From positions 1 through 64,000 of the forward strand of contig CADECW010000022.1 in assembly GCA_902825855.1 (NCBI GenBank): a DNA stretch of 64,000 bases, given 5' to 3'. Numbering within the stretch: position 1 is the first letter of the stretch; the number at the start of each line of letters is the position of its first letter. The stretch comes from an uncultured Rhodospirillales bacterium (lineage in GTDB: Bacteria; Pseudomonadota; Alphaproteobacteria; Reyranellales; Reyranellaceae). Below are positions 19,363-28,675 of the stretch, one piece after another. Under the pieces are notes generated by a model. The model saw nothing but the letters and a program-made list of their open reading frames with translations. It ran no database searches and was not told where the DNA came from. The position numbers and the translations under genes are program-made.

Positions 19363-21039
19363 CTAGTTTCTTACCAGCGGCTTGTATTTGATGCGATGCG
19401 GCTGGTCGGCGTCGGTGCCAAGCCGGCGATGGCGGTCGGCCTCGTAGTCCTGGTAGTTCCCCTCGAACCATTCGACGTGGCTGTCGCCCTCGAAGGCCAG
19501 CATGTGGGTGGCGATACGATCGAGGAACCAGCGATCGTGGCTGATGATGACGGCGCAGCCGGCGAAGTCGACCAGCGCCTCCTCCAGCGCACGCAGCGTG
19601 TCGACGTCGAGATCGTTGGTCGGCTCGTCGAGCAGCAGTACGTTGGCGCCGCTCTTGAGCATCTTGGCGAGGTTGACGCGGTTGCGCTCGCCGCCCGAGA
19701 GCTGGCCGACCTTCTTCTGCTGGTCGGCGCCCTTGAAGTTGAATGAACCGCAATAGGCCCGGCTGGAAACCTCGCGGTTGCCGAGCTTGATGATGTCGAG
19801 CCCGCCGGACAGCTCTTCCCAAACGGTCTTGTTGGGATCGAGCGTCTCGCGGCTCTGGTCGACATAGCCCAGCTTGACGGTCGGCCCGACCGAGAAGGTG
19901 CCCGAATCCGGCTTGTCCTGGCCGGTGATCATCTTGAACAGGGTGGTCTTGCCGGCGCCGTTGGGGCCGATCACGCCGACAATGCCGCCCGGCGGCAGGT
20001 TGAAGGAGAGGTCGTCGATCAGCAGCCGGTCGCCGAAGCCCTTCGAGATCTTTTCCGCCGTGATGACGTGGTCGCCGAGCCGCGGTCCGGCCGGGATGAC
20101 GATCTGCGCCGTCTCCAGCGTGGCCTTCTGTTCCTCCTCGACCATCTGGTTGTAGGCGGCGATGCGGGCCTTGCTCTTGGAGCGGCGCGCCTGCGCGCTC
20201 TGGCCCATCCATTCCAGTTCCCGCTGCAGCGTGCGGCGCCTGGTATCCGCCGCCTTCTCTTCCTGCGCCAGCCGCTGCTCCTTCTGTTTCAGCCAGGAGG
20301 AATAGTTGCCTTCCCAGGGGATGCCGGCGCCGCGGTCGAGCTCGAGAATCCAGCCCGCGACGTTGTCGAGGAAGTAGCGATCGTGGGTCACGGCGACGAC
20401 GGTACCGGGGAACTCGGCGAGATGGCGCTCCAGCCAGGCGACCGATTCGGCATCGAGATGGTTGGTCGGCTCGTCGAGCAGCAGCAGGTCGGGCTTGCTG
20501 AGCAGCAACCGGCAGAGCGCCACGCGGCGCCGTTCGCCACCCGACAGCTTCTCGACGTCGGCGTCACTGGGCGGGCAGCGCAGCGCGTCCATGGCGATCT
20601 CGACCGTGCGCTGCAGGTCCCAGCCATTGCCGGCGTCGATCTTCTCCTGCAGCTCGGCCTGCTCGGCGATCAGCTTGTCCATGTCGGCGTCCGGGTCGGA
20701 GAAGGCGTTCGAGACCTCCTCGAAGCGTGTCAGCATACGGGCCATGTCGCCGGCGCCGTCCATGACGTTGCCGAGCACGTCCTTCTTGGGGTCGAGCTGG
20801 GGCTCCTGCTCGAGCAGGCCAAGCTTCGCGCCCTCGGCAGCCCAGGCCTCGCCGGTGAAGCTGTCGTCCTGGCCCGACATGACGCGGAGCAGGGTCGACT
20901 TGCCCGACCCGTTGAGGCCCAGCACGCCGATCTTGGCGCCCGGAAAGAACGACAGCCAGATGTCCTTGAGGACCTGCTTGCCGCCCGGGTAGGTCTTGTT
21001 CAGGCCCTTCATGACATAGATGTACTGATACGCGGCCAT
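19363..21039 (-). CDS. ettA: ABC-F protein EttA, energy-dependent translational throttle
   Basis: A 558-residue soluble protein with two ABC ATPase domains and no membrane part. Walker A motifs are GLNGSGKST and GPNGAGKTT. Signatures are LSGGERRRVAL and LSGGERNRVNL, with LLLLDEPTNHLD and VLLLDEPTNDLD as Walker B/D-loops. The ABC-F linker lies between them, rich in basic and Glu residues (RSKSKARIAAYNQM). Overall length and the N-terminal YIYVMKGLNKTYPGGKQVL match EttA, which binds the ribosomal E site and gates elongation according to the ATP/ADP ratio. It is divergent from the sensor kinase, 95 bp apart. Confidence 0.93.
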   Translation of the reverse strand: MAAYQYIYVMKGLNKTYPGGKQVLKDIWLSFFPGAKIGVLGLNGSGKSTLLRVMSGQDDSFTGEAWAAEGAKLGLLEQEPQLDPKKDVLGNVMDGAGDMARMLTRFEEVSNAFSDPDADMDKLIAEQAELQEKIDAGNGWDLQRTVEIAMDALRCPPSDADVEKLSGGERRRVALCRLLLSKPDLLLLDEPTNHLDAESVAWLERHLAEFPGTVVAVTHDRYFLDNVAGWILELDRGAGIPWEGNYSSWLKQKEQRLAQEEKAADTRRRTLQRELEWMGQSAQARRSKSKARIAAYNQMVEEEQKATLETAQIVIPAGPRLGDHVITAEKISKGFGDRLLIDDLSFNLPPGGIVGVIGPNGAGKTTLFKMITGQDKPDSGTFSVGPTVKLGYVDQSRETLDPNKTVWEELSGGLDIIKLGNREVSSRAYCGSFNFKGADQQKKVGQLSGGERNRVNLAKMLKSGANVLLLDEPTNDLDVDTLRALEEALVDFAGCAVIISHDRWFLDRIATHMLAFEGDSHVEWFEGNYQDYEADRHRRLGTDADQPHRIKYKPLVRN

Positions 21040-21134
21040 CGGCGGCTCCGGTCGGATCTGGGTGGACAGGGGTTGGCGCGCTTGTAGCGGCCCTGCCGCT
21101 CGGGTTCAATGACGGTCGGGAGAAGCGCTCACGC

Positions 21135-24100
21135 ATGATGACGGAACCCACCGTCCTGGCCCTTTCGCTGGCCTATCTCGGCCTACTGTTCGCCATTGCC
21201 TATTTCGGCGACCGCTATGCCCGCGACTGGTCGGCCAGCTCGGTGGCGCCGGCGGTCTATGGCCTGTCGCTCGCCATCTACTGCACGTCGTGGACGTTCT
21301 ACGGTGCCGTCGGACGCGCGGCGACCTCGGGCATCGATTTCATCCTGATCTATACGGGACCCGCCCTGGTCGTGGTGGCGGGCTATCCGATGCTGCGCAA
21401 GATGGTGCGGCTCGCCAAGCAGCACAACGTCACCTCGATCGCCGACTTCCTCGCCTCGCGCTACGGCAAGAGCCGCGCCGTCGGCGTCACCGCCACGCTG
21501 TTCGCCACGGTGGGCGTGCTGCCCTACATCGCCCTGCAGCTCCAGGCCGTGTCCTCGACATTCCGCTCGATCGCCGCACCCACCCCGGTGGCGGGCAGCA
21601 TGCCAGGCGTCGTCCACACCGACACCTCGCTGATCGTCGCCGCCCTGATGGCGGTGTTCACCATCCTGTTCGGCGTGCGCAACGTGCACGCCTCCGAGCA
21701 GCATCGCGGCATGATGCTGGCCATCGCTTTCGAATCGGTGGTGAAGCTGCTGGCGCTGCTCACCGTCGGGCCGTTCGTGCTGTTCGTGCTGTTCAGCGGT
21801 CCAGGCGATCTGCTGGAACAGGTCGAGAGCGTGCCGGCGGTCGCCGATCGCGTCTTCCGTGAAGGCTCGCCGCTTACGTGGATCGTGACCACGCTGTTGT
21901 CGGGCATGGCTTTCCTCTGCCTGCCGCGACAGTTCCACGTCGCCGTGGTCGAGCATGACCATCCGGCGAGCCTCAGGACGGCGCGCTGGCTGTTCCCGGT
22001 CTACCTGGTGCTGATCAACCTGTTCGTCGTGCCGATCGCGGCAGGCGGCCTGCTGTTGCTGGGTTCGCAGACCAGCCCCGATCTCTATGTCCTCCAGTTG
22101 CCGCTGGCCAACGGCGAAAGCTGGCTCTCGGCCTTCGTCTTCATCGGCGGCCTGTCGGCCGCCACGTCGATGGTGATCGTGGCCTGCATGGCGCTCTCCG
22201 GAATGATCGGCAACGAGCTGGTCATGCCCTATCTGCTACGCCGGCGCGCCGGCGTCGCCCGTAACATGGGCCCGCTGGTCGTGTTCGTGCGCCGCGCCGC
22301 CGTGGTGTTGATCCTGATGGCGGGCTACGCCTACGAGCGCATCATCTCGGGCTACCTGCCGCTCGCGTCGATCGGCATGATCAGCTTCTGCGCCGTGGCC
22401 AATTTCGCGCCGGGCGTGGTGCTCGGCCTCTACTGGCGGCAGGCGCATCGCCATGGCGTGGTGGCGGGGCTGGTCGGCGGCTTCGTCGTCTGGCTCTACG
22501 CTCTATTGCTGCCGACCCTGGAACAGACCGCAGGCGGCGGCCAGGTGGCGCCCCTGAAGCCCTACCTGCCGGGGCCGTTGACCGAGCTCGATCCCGTTGG
22601 CCAGGGCTTCGTCGTCGGCATCCTCGTCAATGCCCTGCTGCTGGTCGGCGTGTCGCTGCTGGTGCGTGCGCGCGGTTCGGATGCCGAGCAGGCCGATGCT
22701 TTCGTGCTCGGCCCCGACGCGCCGGGCGAGCGGCCGCAGCCGCCGCAGCGCCAGGCGCCGGCCGACGCCGCGCGGATCAACGAGCTGCGCGAGCTTCTGG
22801 CGCGCTTCGTCGGTTCGGAGCGCGCGATGCGCGCGCTCGCCGGCGAGCGGCTATCCATCGAGGTGGCGCTGACCCGCGCCGAACGCGTGCTGTCGGGCAC
22901 GCTGGGCGCAGCCTCGGCCCGCATCATCGTCGCCGCGTTCAGCCGCCGAGGCCGCCTGCTGCCGCGCAGCGCGCGCGCCCTGATCGACGAGGCGTCCGAG
23001 GCGATCCGCTACAACTACGAGATCCTGCGCAACACGCTGGACCATGTCGGAATGGGCATCGCCGCCTTCGACCGCGACGGCCGGCTGGAAATCTTCAACG
23101 ATCGCTTCACCGCGCTGCTGGCGCTCGACGACGCGTCGGTGGCAGTCGGCGCCACGCCGCGAGAGTTCGGCGCCGTGCCCGACGTTGCGGCCCTGCTGCT
23201 CCGGCCCGAGGCGCCGCAGACGCACGAGATCACGACCTTGCGCGATCGCGTCATCGAACTCAGGCTTGACCCGCTGCCCGGCGGCGGCTTCGTTGCGACC
23301 TGCAACGACGTCACTGCGCGCGTGCGCACTGCCGAGGCACTGCGCGAAAGCGATAGCCAGCTTCGCCAGTCGGCCGAGACGCTGGAGCAGCGCGTGGTCG
23401 AGCGCACCGCCGAACTGGAGGCGAGCCGCGCCGAGGCCGAGGCCGCCAATCTCGGCAAGACGCGGTTCATTGCCGCCGCCAGCCACGACCTGCTGCAGCC
23501 GCTGCATGCCGCGCGCCTGTTCACCGCGGCGATGATCGACCGCGATCCCGGCAACGACCTCGGCGGCAAGATCGACGCGAGCCTGGGGGCGGTGGAATCG
23601 CTGCTCGACGCGCTGCTCGACATCTCCAAGCTCGATGCCGGCGCCTTCAAGCCCGAAAAGCGGCCGTTCGCCCTTCAGCCGCTGTTCGAATCGCTGGCCA
23701 CCGCATTTGCTCCCGTGGCGGCGCGCCGCGGAGTCGAGCTGGTGGTGGCGCCGACTCGCGCCTTCGTGTCGACCGATCCCGCCTTCCTGCGTCGCATCCT
23801 GCAGAACCTGCTGTCCAACGCGCTGCGCTATGGCAAGGCCGAGGGCCGGGCCGCCCGCGTACTTCTGGGCTGCCGCCGAGTTGGCGAGGATCTGCGCATC
23901 GAGGTCAAGGACAACGGTCCGGGCATCGCCGCCGACAAGCAGTCCGTCATCTTCGACGAATTCGTGCGCCTGCAGGCCGAGGATGACGATTTGCGCGAGG
24001 AGCGCGGTCTCGGCCTCGGCCTTGCCATCGTCGATCGTATTGCCCGCATGCTCGACCTCGCGGTGGAGCTCGCCTCGGCTCCGGGTCGCGGCTCGACCTT

Positions 24101-24575
24101 CTCCGTGACCGTGCCGCGCGTGGCCGCGGTCGTGTCCGTGCCGGTCGTGCCGCTGGCGCCGCAACCGACGCCTTCGGTCGAGGCCGAGAGCTTCGTGCTC
24201 TGTATCGACAACGAGGCGCGCGTGCGCGAGGCGATGGCAACCTTGCTGGCCGGGTGGGGGTGCCGTGTGGCGACGGCCGCCACGCAGGCCGAGGCGCTGG
24301 AGGAGATCGCCCGCGTCTCGCGCTTGCCGGACCTGGTGCTGGCCGATCTCCATCTCGATGACGGGCCGGACGGCCTCGACGTCGTCGACGCATTGCGGCG
24401 TACCTGGAATCGCGTCGTGCCGGCCGCGCTCATCACGGCCGATCGCGACCCGATGCTGCGATTGCGGGCGCGTGCGCGTCAGGTCGAACTGCTGCACAAG
24501 CCGGTGAAGCCTGCCGCGCTCCGCGCGCTGCTGCGGCTGCGCGCCGCGACCGCCGCCGGACGGCTGACGGCTTGA
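21135..24575 (+). CDS. Symporter-like hybrid sensor histidine kinase (CrbS-like)
   Basis: A 1146-residue inner-membrane sensor. Residues 1-510 are a sodium/solute-symporter (SSSF) domain with about 13 hydrophobic segments. A linker and PAS-like region follow (RNTLDHVGMGIAAFDRDGRLEIFNDRF). Next come the HisKA helix pair with phospho-His784 in AASHDLLQPLH, a HATPase_c domain (NLLSNALRYG, DNGPGIA, RGLGLGLAI) and a C-terminal receiver with Asp1071 in VLADLHLDD. This architecture is that of CrbS/NahK-like kinases. CrbS with its LuxR-type partner CrbR controls acetate use in gammaproteobacteria. A LuxR-type regulator is the next gene (convergent, 12 bp) and a symporter operon follows, so control of carboxylate uptake is likely. 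The ligand is unknown. Confidence 0.88.
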   Translation: MMTEPTVLALSLAYLGLLFAIAYFGDRYARDWSASSVAPAVYGLSLAIYCTSWTFYGAVGRAATSGIDFILIYTGPALVVVAGYPMLRKMVRLAKQHNVTSIADFLASRYGKSRAVGVTATLFATVGVLPYIALQLQAVSSTFRSIAAPTPVAGSMPGVVHTDTSLIVAALMAVFTILFGVRNVHASEQHRGMMLAIAFESVVKLLALLTVGPFVLFVLFSGPGDLLEQVESVPAVADRVFREGSPLTWIVTTLLSGMAFLCLPRQFHVAVVEHDHPASLRTARWLFPVYLVLINLFVVPIAAGGLLLLGSQTSPDLYVLQLPLANGESWLSAFVFIGGLSAATSMVIVACMALSGMIGNELVMPYLLRRRAGVARNMGPLVVFVRRAAVVLILMAGYAYERIISGYLPLASIGMISFCAVANFAPGVVLGLYWRQAHRHGVVAGLVGGFVVWLYALLLPTLEQTAGGGQVAPLKPYLPGPLTELDPVGQGFVVGILVNALLLVGVSLLVRARGSDAEQADAFVLGPDAPGERPQPPQRQAPADAARINELRELLARFVGSERAMRALAGERLSIEVALTRAERVLSGTLGAASARIIVAAFSRRGRLLPRSARALIDEASEAIRYNYEILRNTLDHVGMGIAAFDRDGRLEIFNDRFTALLALDDASVAVGATPREFGAVPDVAALLLRPEAPQTHEITTLRDRVIELRLDPLPGGGFVATCNDVTARVRTAEALRESDSQLRQSAETLEQRVVERTAELEASRAEAEAANLGKTRFIAAASHDLLQPLHAARLFTAAMIDRDPGNDLGGKIDASLGAVESLLDALLDISKLDAGAFKPEKRPFALQPLFESLATAFAPVAARRGVELVVAPTRAFVSTDPAFLRRILQNLLSNALRYGKAEGRAARVLLGCRRVGEDLRIEVKDNGPGIAADKQSVIFDEFVRLQAEDDDLREERGLGLGLAIVDRIARMLDLAVELASAPGRGSTFSVTVPRVAAVVSVPVVPLAPQPTPSVEAESFVLCIDNEARVREAMATLLAGWGCRVATAATQAEALEEIARVSRLPDLVLADLHLDDGPDGLDVVDALRRTWNRVVPAALITADRDPMLRLRARARQVELLHKPVKPAALRALLRLRAATAAGRLTA

Positions 24576-24587
24576 ACTGACGGCCGG

Positions 24588-25229
24588 CTAAGGCCTGACC
24601 GGTTCGGCTGGAGGCAGGGCGAGATTGCGTGCCTCGATCACGGCCTGGGTGCGCGAGCGCACGCCGAGCTTGCGCAGGATCACGGTGACGTGCGCTTTCA
24701 CGGTGGCCTCGCCGACGCCGAGCTTGTGGGCGATCTGCTTGTTCTGGTCGCCCTGGACCATGAGGGCAAGCACGCGCCATTGCTGCGGCGTGAGCTGCGC
24801 GGCGCGCTGAGCGAAGGAATCGGCAGGTGCCGCCTCAGGCGGTGCGAAGATCTCGCCGGCGAGCACGGCTCTCACGATGCGGGCGATCTCCTCAAGCGAG
24901 GCCGACTTGTCGATATAGGCCGAAGCGCCGAACTCATAGGCCCGGCGCATGACAGCCGGCTCGCGCGCGGCCGAGACGATGATGATGGGTACGGCCGGGT
25001 GTTCGGAACGCAGCAAGGCAAGCCCGGTCAGTCCGTCCATGCCCGGCATGTCGAGGTCGAGCAGAAGGGCATCGACTTCGGGCTGACGCTCCAGCGCCAC
25101 CTGCACCTCGGCCAGCGTCGCGGCCATGCCAACGTGCGCACCGGAAAACGCCTGGCCGAGCGCCGAGGCCAAGGCGTCGCGCACCATGGGATGGTCGTCG
25201 GCGACGAGGAACTGCTCAGTATGCGCCAT
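24588..25229 (-). CDS. NarL/FixJ-type response regulator (CrbR-like)
   Basis: A 213-residue two-domain regulator. The receiver has the acidic pair in VADDHPM, phospho-acceptor Asp58 in LLLDLDMPG and the conserved Lys in SAYIDKSAS. The C-terminal LuxR-type helix-turn-helix reads LTPQQWRVLALMVQGDQNKQ then GVGEATVKAHVTVILRKLG. I take the ATG at 25229 with AGGGA ahead of it; an in-frame start exists at 25265. It lies convergent to the hybrid kinase and downstream of an unknown gene on the same strand. It is the obvious phosphorylation partner of that kinase and the best candidate activator of the symporter operon. Confidence 0.88.
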   Translation of the reverse strand: MAHTEQFLVADDHPMVRDALASALGQAFSGAHVGMAATLAEVQVALERQPEVDALLLDLDMPGMDGLTGLALLRSEHPAVPIIIVSAAREPAVMRRAYEFGASAYIDKSASLEEIARIVRAVLAGEIFAPPEAAPADSFAQRAAQLTPQQWRVLALMVQGDQNKQIAHKLGVGEATVKAHVTVILRKLGVRSRTQAVIEARNLALPPAEPVRP

Positions 25230-25261
25230 GTCCCTAGAGTTGAGCCAGCTGGCTGCGACGG

Positions 25262-25858
25262 TCAAGGCGAGCCGCCCAGCGCCTGACGCAATGCTGGAAC
25301 ATCGAGTCGGCGCGGCAGGCGATCCTGGAACGAGATCAGGCCGAAGGTGATTGCCGCCGCCAGCACGGCACGCTCTTCATCGACATTCTTGGAATGAGCG
25401 GGCGCAATTTCATGGATCATGGCGCCTGTGCGATGGCCCATCGCGGTAAGGTCGGGCTTGCGGTCGTCAGGCAGCGCGCCGAAGCGCGTGAGCAACATGG
25501 CGTGACGGTCCATCCAGCCCTCGGCGCGGTGGGGCGGGTTGGGATATTCGCCCAGCATATCGGCGTAAAGCCGCAGCAGATGCGGGTCGAGCAAAGAGCC
25601 GCCGGCGAGCTCGGCACGCACGATCATGGTCATGTCGGCGGCGATGCTGGCGAACGCCTCCCAGCGGCATATGGCGAACACTTCGTTGAATTTCGCATCG
25701 CCGAACGCGGCCTGGCCGTACCAGGCCAAGGTGTTGCGCGTGAACTCGTAGGTCGAGCGCTGCGCCACATACGACGCCTCGCCGCTGACGAAGCGGCGCA
25801 ACTGATCGTGGGTGCGCAGACGAGGAGGAAACACGTACTCCCTAAGTCTGCCGAGCAT
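25262..25858 (-). CDS. Conserved-looking protein of unknown function
   Basis: A 198-residue soluble, mostly helical protein with no signal peptide or membrane segment. It is rich in aromatic and charged residues (EFTRNTLAWYGQAAFGD, CRWEAFASIAADM). I do not recognise a domain. It starts 240 bp from the divergent symporter operon and ends 32 bp before the response regulator on the same strand. It is probably co-transcribed with that regulator and may belong to the same regulatory unit. Codon use looks like that of its neighbours, and the frame is clean over its whole length. Confidence 0.7.
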   Translation of the reverse strand: MLGRLREYVFPPRLRTHDQLRRFVSGEASYVAQRSTYEFTRNTLAWYGQAAFGDAKFNEVFAICRWEAFASIAADMTMIVRAELAGGSLLDPHLLRLYADMLGEYPNPPHRAEGWMDRHAMLLTRFGALPDDRKPDLTAMGHRTGAMIHEIAPAHSKNVDEERAVLAAAITFGLISFQDRLPRRLDVPALRQALGGSP

Positions 25859-26099
25859 GGCCGCCTTCCTGGTTCACAAACTATGAACAGCCTATTCGAC
25901 TAAAGTAGGGGGTGGCGAATATTGTCGCCGATTCACCAACTCTGTAATCTTCACCTTGTGTGAGTCAATGAACAGCAGTGAATAGGGCGCCCGAGCTCGA
26001 GGGCGATGGGGGAGAGTAAACGCGTAACCGGGTACCACCGGACTCATCGCATCGTGGCTCGTGCATGGCGCCTCCGTAACGATCGTGGAGGACCGACGC
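25859..26099. promoter_or_regulatory. Divergent promoter region of regulator and symporter operons
   Basis: This intergenic stretch separates the leftward regulator pair from the rightward symporter genes. Its left half is more AT-rich than the surroundings and contains a short dyad (GGCGA, six bases, TCGCC) near 25915-25930. A binding site for the LuxR-type regulator would be expected here, but I cannot define one. Confidence 0.45.
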
Positions 26100-26369
26100 A
26101 TGGCGGAAGTGAAGTTGACGGGCGAGCAACAAGCCGCCTACTGGCATCGAACAAGAAGCCTGATGATCACGATTCTCATCGCGTGGTTCATCTTCAGCTT
26201 CGTGATCCATTTCTTCGCCCCGCAGCTTAACGGCATCCGCATCCTGGGCTTCCCGCTGGGCTACTACATGGCGGCGCAGGGCTCCCTGATCGCCTTCGTC
26301 CTGATGTGCATCTGGAATGCAAGGTCACAGGACAAGATCGACCGCGAATTCGGCGTGCAGGACGAGTGA
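26100..26369 (+). CDS. DUF4212 small subunit of sodium/solute symporter
   Basis: An 89-residue membrane protein with two hydrophobic helices (about residues 22-42 and 53-74), preceded by AAYWHRTRSLM. This is the DUF4212 family, which is encoded directly before VC_2705-type sodium:solute symporters and is regarded as their small subunit. The ATG at 26100 has GGAGG nine bases upstream, whereas the longer frame from 26061 has none. The large subunit starts 19 bp after its stop. Confidence 0.9.
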   Translation: MAEVKLTGEQQAAYWHRTRSLMITILIAWFIFSFVIHFFAPQLNGIRILGFPLGYYMAAQGSLIAFVLMCIWNARSQDKIDREFGVQDE

Positions 26370-26388
26370 CGGGGAAGGGGAGATCACC

Positions 26389-28278
26389 ATGGCTGCAATG
26401 CAGGGCGGGTTCCTCGCCAACCTCGGACGGGTCTACGCCATCTACACCGGAACCTTCATCGGGTTCACGATCTTCATCGGCCTCCTCGAACTGGCGGGCG
26501 TGCCGAACCGTATCCTCGGCTACCTCTTCATCTTCCTGACGCTGGCCGTCTACGCGCTGATCGGCTGGCTGGCGCGTACTGCCGAGGTCAACGAATACTA
26601 CGTCGCCGGGCGTGTCGTACCCGCCTTCTATAACGGCATGGCGACCGGCGCCGACTGGATGAGTGCCGCCTCCTTCATCGGCATGGCGGGGTCGCTCTAT
26701 TTCGGCGGTTACGGCGGCCTCGCTTTCGTGCTGGGCTGGACCGGCGGCTACGTGCTGGTGGCCATCCTGATGGCGCCGTACCTGCGCAAATTCGGTCAGT
26801 TCACGGTGCCCGACTTCTTCGGCGCGCGCTACGGCGGCAACACGGCGCGGGCGCTCGCCGTGATCGTCCTGATCACCGCGTCGTTCACTTACGTGGTGGC
26901 GCAGATCGTCGGTGTCGGCATCATCACCGCGCGCTTCCTGAACATCGGCTTCGAGGTTGCCTGCTTCGTCGGCCTTGTCGGCATCCTGCTGTGCTCGATG
27001 CTGGGCGGCATGAAGGCGGTCACCTGGACCCAGGTGGCCCAGTACATCATCCTGATCATCGCCTACCTGATCCCGGTCGTCGTGCTGTCGGCCAAGGTCA
27101 CCGGCGTGCCGCTCCCGCAGGTCATGTACGGCCAGGCGCTGGAGAAGATCGAGGCCTTCGAGAAGACCTTCGGCGTCGCCCAGCCCTACACGTCGGCCTT
27201 TACCGACGCGCGCGGCAACTACAGCGCCACGGCGATGTGGAACTTCTTCGCGCTGATCCTCTGCCTGATGGTCGGCACGGCGTCGCTGCCGCACATCCTG
27301 ATGCGCTACTTCACCACGCCGTCGGTCAAGCAGGCGCGCGATTCGGTGGCGTGGTCGCTGTTCTTCATCTTCCTGCTCTACTTCACGGCGCCCGCCTATG
27401 CGGCGTTCGCCAAGCTGGAGGTCTACCAGAACGTGATCGGCCAGCCGATCGCCAAGCTGCCCGCGTGGGTCGCCTCGTGGGGCAGCATCGGCCTGGTCGG
27501 CGCTTGCGACGCCGCCAACGCAGCGGCCAACTTCGCGCTCTGCAGGGGGGTCACCGGCAACGGCGATGGCATCCTGCAGCTCAGCGAATTCCGGCTGCAC
27601 ACCGACGCCGTCGTGCTGGCGACACCCGAGATCGCCGGCCTGCCGTACGTCATCTCCGGCCTGGTCGCGGCCGGCGGCCTTGCAGCCGCGCTCTCGACCG
27701 CGGACGGCCTGCTGCTCGCGATCGCCAACGCGCTCAGCCACGACATCTACTACAAGATGATCGACCCCGAAGCCGACACCAAGCGGCGCCTCGTCATCAG
27801 CCGCGTGCTGCTCGGCCTGGTGGCTCTGGTCGCGGCCTATGTTGCCGGCACGCTGGGTGCGGACATCCTGTTCCTGGTGTCATGGGCCTTCTCCATCGCC
27901 GCCGCCGGCCTGTTTGCAGGCCTGGTGCTCGGCATCTGGTGGAAGCGGGCCGGCAATGCCGCGGGCGTGTGGGGCATCGTCGTCGGCTTCGGCCTGTGCA
28001 TGTTCTTCCTCGTCACGACCGAGTTCTACGGTCCGTGGGTCAAGGCGAACATGGCCTGGCTGGGCGACATCAGCATCGTCAAGATCCGCGGCCGCGATGT
28101 CGCCTATATCTGGGGCATCAACAACATCTCGGTCGGCATCTTCGGCATCCCGGCGGCGTTCATCGCCATGATCGTTGCCGGCCTGGTGGGCCGGCCTGCC
28201 TCGCAGGCGATGCAGGAATTCATCGATTCGATCCGCATTCCCAGCGGCTCGGTGCGCAACGTCGAGGCCGCGCACTGA
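26389..28278 (+). CDS. Sodium:solute symporter, VC_2705 subfamily
   Basis: A 629-residue SSSF-family carrier with about 13 membrane helices, related to the acetate permease ActP. The sodium-symporter signature region is visible (EYYVAGRVVPAFYNGMA and GADWMSAASFIGMAGSLYFGGYGG). The position directly after a DUF4212 gene is diagnostic for the VC_2705 subfamily. Two soluble loops stand out: one near residues 245-285, and one near 365-410 that includes paired Cys (VGACDAANAAANFALCRG). GGGGAG precedes the ATG at 26389. A carboxylate such as acetate or a related acid is the likely cargo, supported by the CrbS-like kinase nearby. The exact substrate is not shown. Confidence 0.9.
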   Translation: MAAMQGGFLANLGRVYAIYTGTFIGFTIFIGLLELAGVPNRILGYLFIFLTLAVYALIGWLARTAEVNEYYVAGRVVPAFYNGMATGADWMSAASFIGMAGSLYFGGYGGLAFVLGWTGGYVLVAILMAPYLRKFGQFTVPDFFGARYGGNTARALAVIVLITASFTYVVAQIVGVGIITARFLNIGFEVACFVGLVGILLCSMLGGMKAVTWTQVAQYIILIIAYLIPVVVLSAKVTGVPLPQVMYGQALEKIEAFEKTFGVAQPYTSAFTDARGNYSATAMWNFFALILCLMVGTASLPHILMRYFTTPSVKQARDSVAWSLFFIFLLYFTAPAYAAFAKLEVYQNVIGQPIAKLPAWVASWGSIGLVGACDAANAAANFALCRGVTGNGDGILQLSEFRLHTDAVVLATPEIAGLPYVISGLVAAGGLAAALSTADGLLLAIANALSHDIYYKMIDPEADTKRRLVISRVLLGLVALVAAYVAGTLGADILFLVSWAFSIAAAGLFAGLVLGIWWKRAGNAAGVWGIVVGFGLCMFFLVTTEFYGPWVKANMAWLGDISIVKIRGRDVAYIWGINNISVGIFGIPAAFIAMIVAGLVGRPASQAMQEFIDSIRIPSGSVRNVEAAH

Positions 28279-28302
28279 TCGCACGGCAGCGCTGATCTAA
28301 GG

Positions 28303-28324
28303 GGGCGGGGCCCAGGTCCCGCCC
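28303..28324 (+). terminator. Rho-independent-type terminator after the symporter
   Basis: A perfect 7-bp G+C stem (GGGCGGG / CCCGCCC) with an 8-base loop, followed by TCTTCATTT. It lies 24 bases past the symporter stop and before the next small gene. Confidence 0.65.
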
Positions 28325-28353
28325 TCTTCATTTGCGCCCATCCCTCCGGACGT

Positions 28354-28674
28354 ATGACCCAGCCTGACTTCTTCTGGGGCTACCTGCCCTTCTGGATCGT
28401 GAACTACGGGTTGTCGCTCGTGGCCTGGGCGTGCATCGGCCGCTGGCTGCTGTCGTTCTTCATGCCGTCGATGCAGCCACAGAATTACATCTGGCGATCC
28501 TTCGTGTGGTTGACGGAGTGGATGGTGGCGGCGGCACGCTTCCTCACGCCCTCGTCGATCGGTCCGCGCTGGATGCCGCTGATCGCGGCCTTCTGGCTAT
28601 TCTGGCTGCGCACCGGCTTCTATTTCCTGATGGCGTCCGCCGGCTGGACCCCGCGGCTCACGGGTGCAGTCTGA
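28354..28674 (+). CDS. Small membrane protein, unknown function
   Basis: A 106-residue protein with an unusually high aromatic content (many Trp, Phe and Tyr). It has two or three hydrophobic segments (near residues 8-36, 52-64 and 73-95). No family is recognised with certainty; the overall look is that of the short YggT-like integral membrane proteins. The next gene starts two bases after its stop, and a third small membrane gene follows, so the three form a unit. They lie just beyond the terminator of the symporter and may be read by leakage from it. Confidence 0.65.
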   Translation: MTQPDFFWGYLPFWIVNYGLSLVAWACIGRWLLSFFMPSMQPQNYIWRSFVWLTEWMVAAARFLTPSSIGPRWMPLIAAFWLFWLRTGFYFLMASAGWTPRLTGAV

Positions 28675-28675
28675 C

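Noticed and set aside
19327..19379. Inverted repeat CCGCTGGT / ACCAGCGG between cysE and ettA
   Set aside because: The arms are 8 bases with a loop of about 37 bases, and one arm is coding sequence of ettA. A terminator role is possible but not supported.
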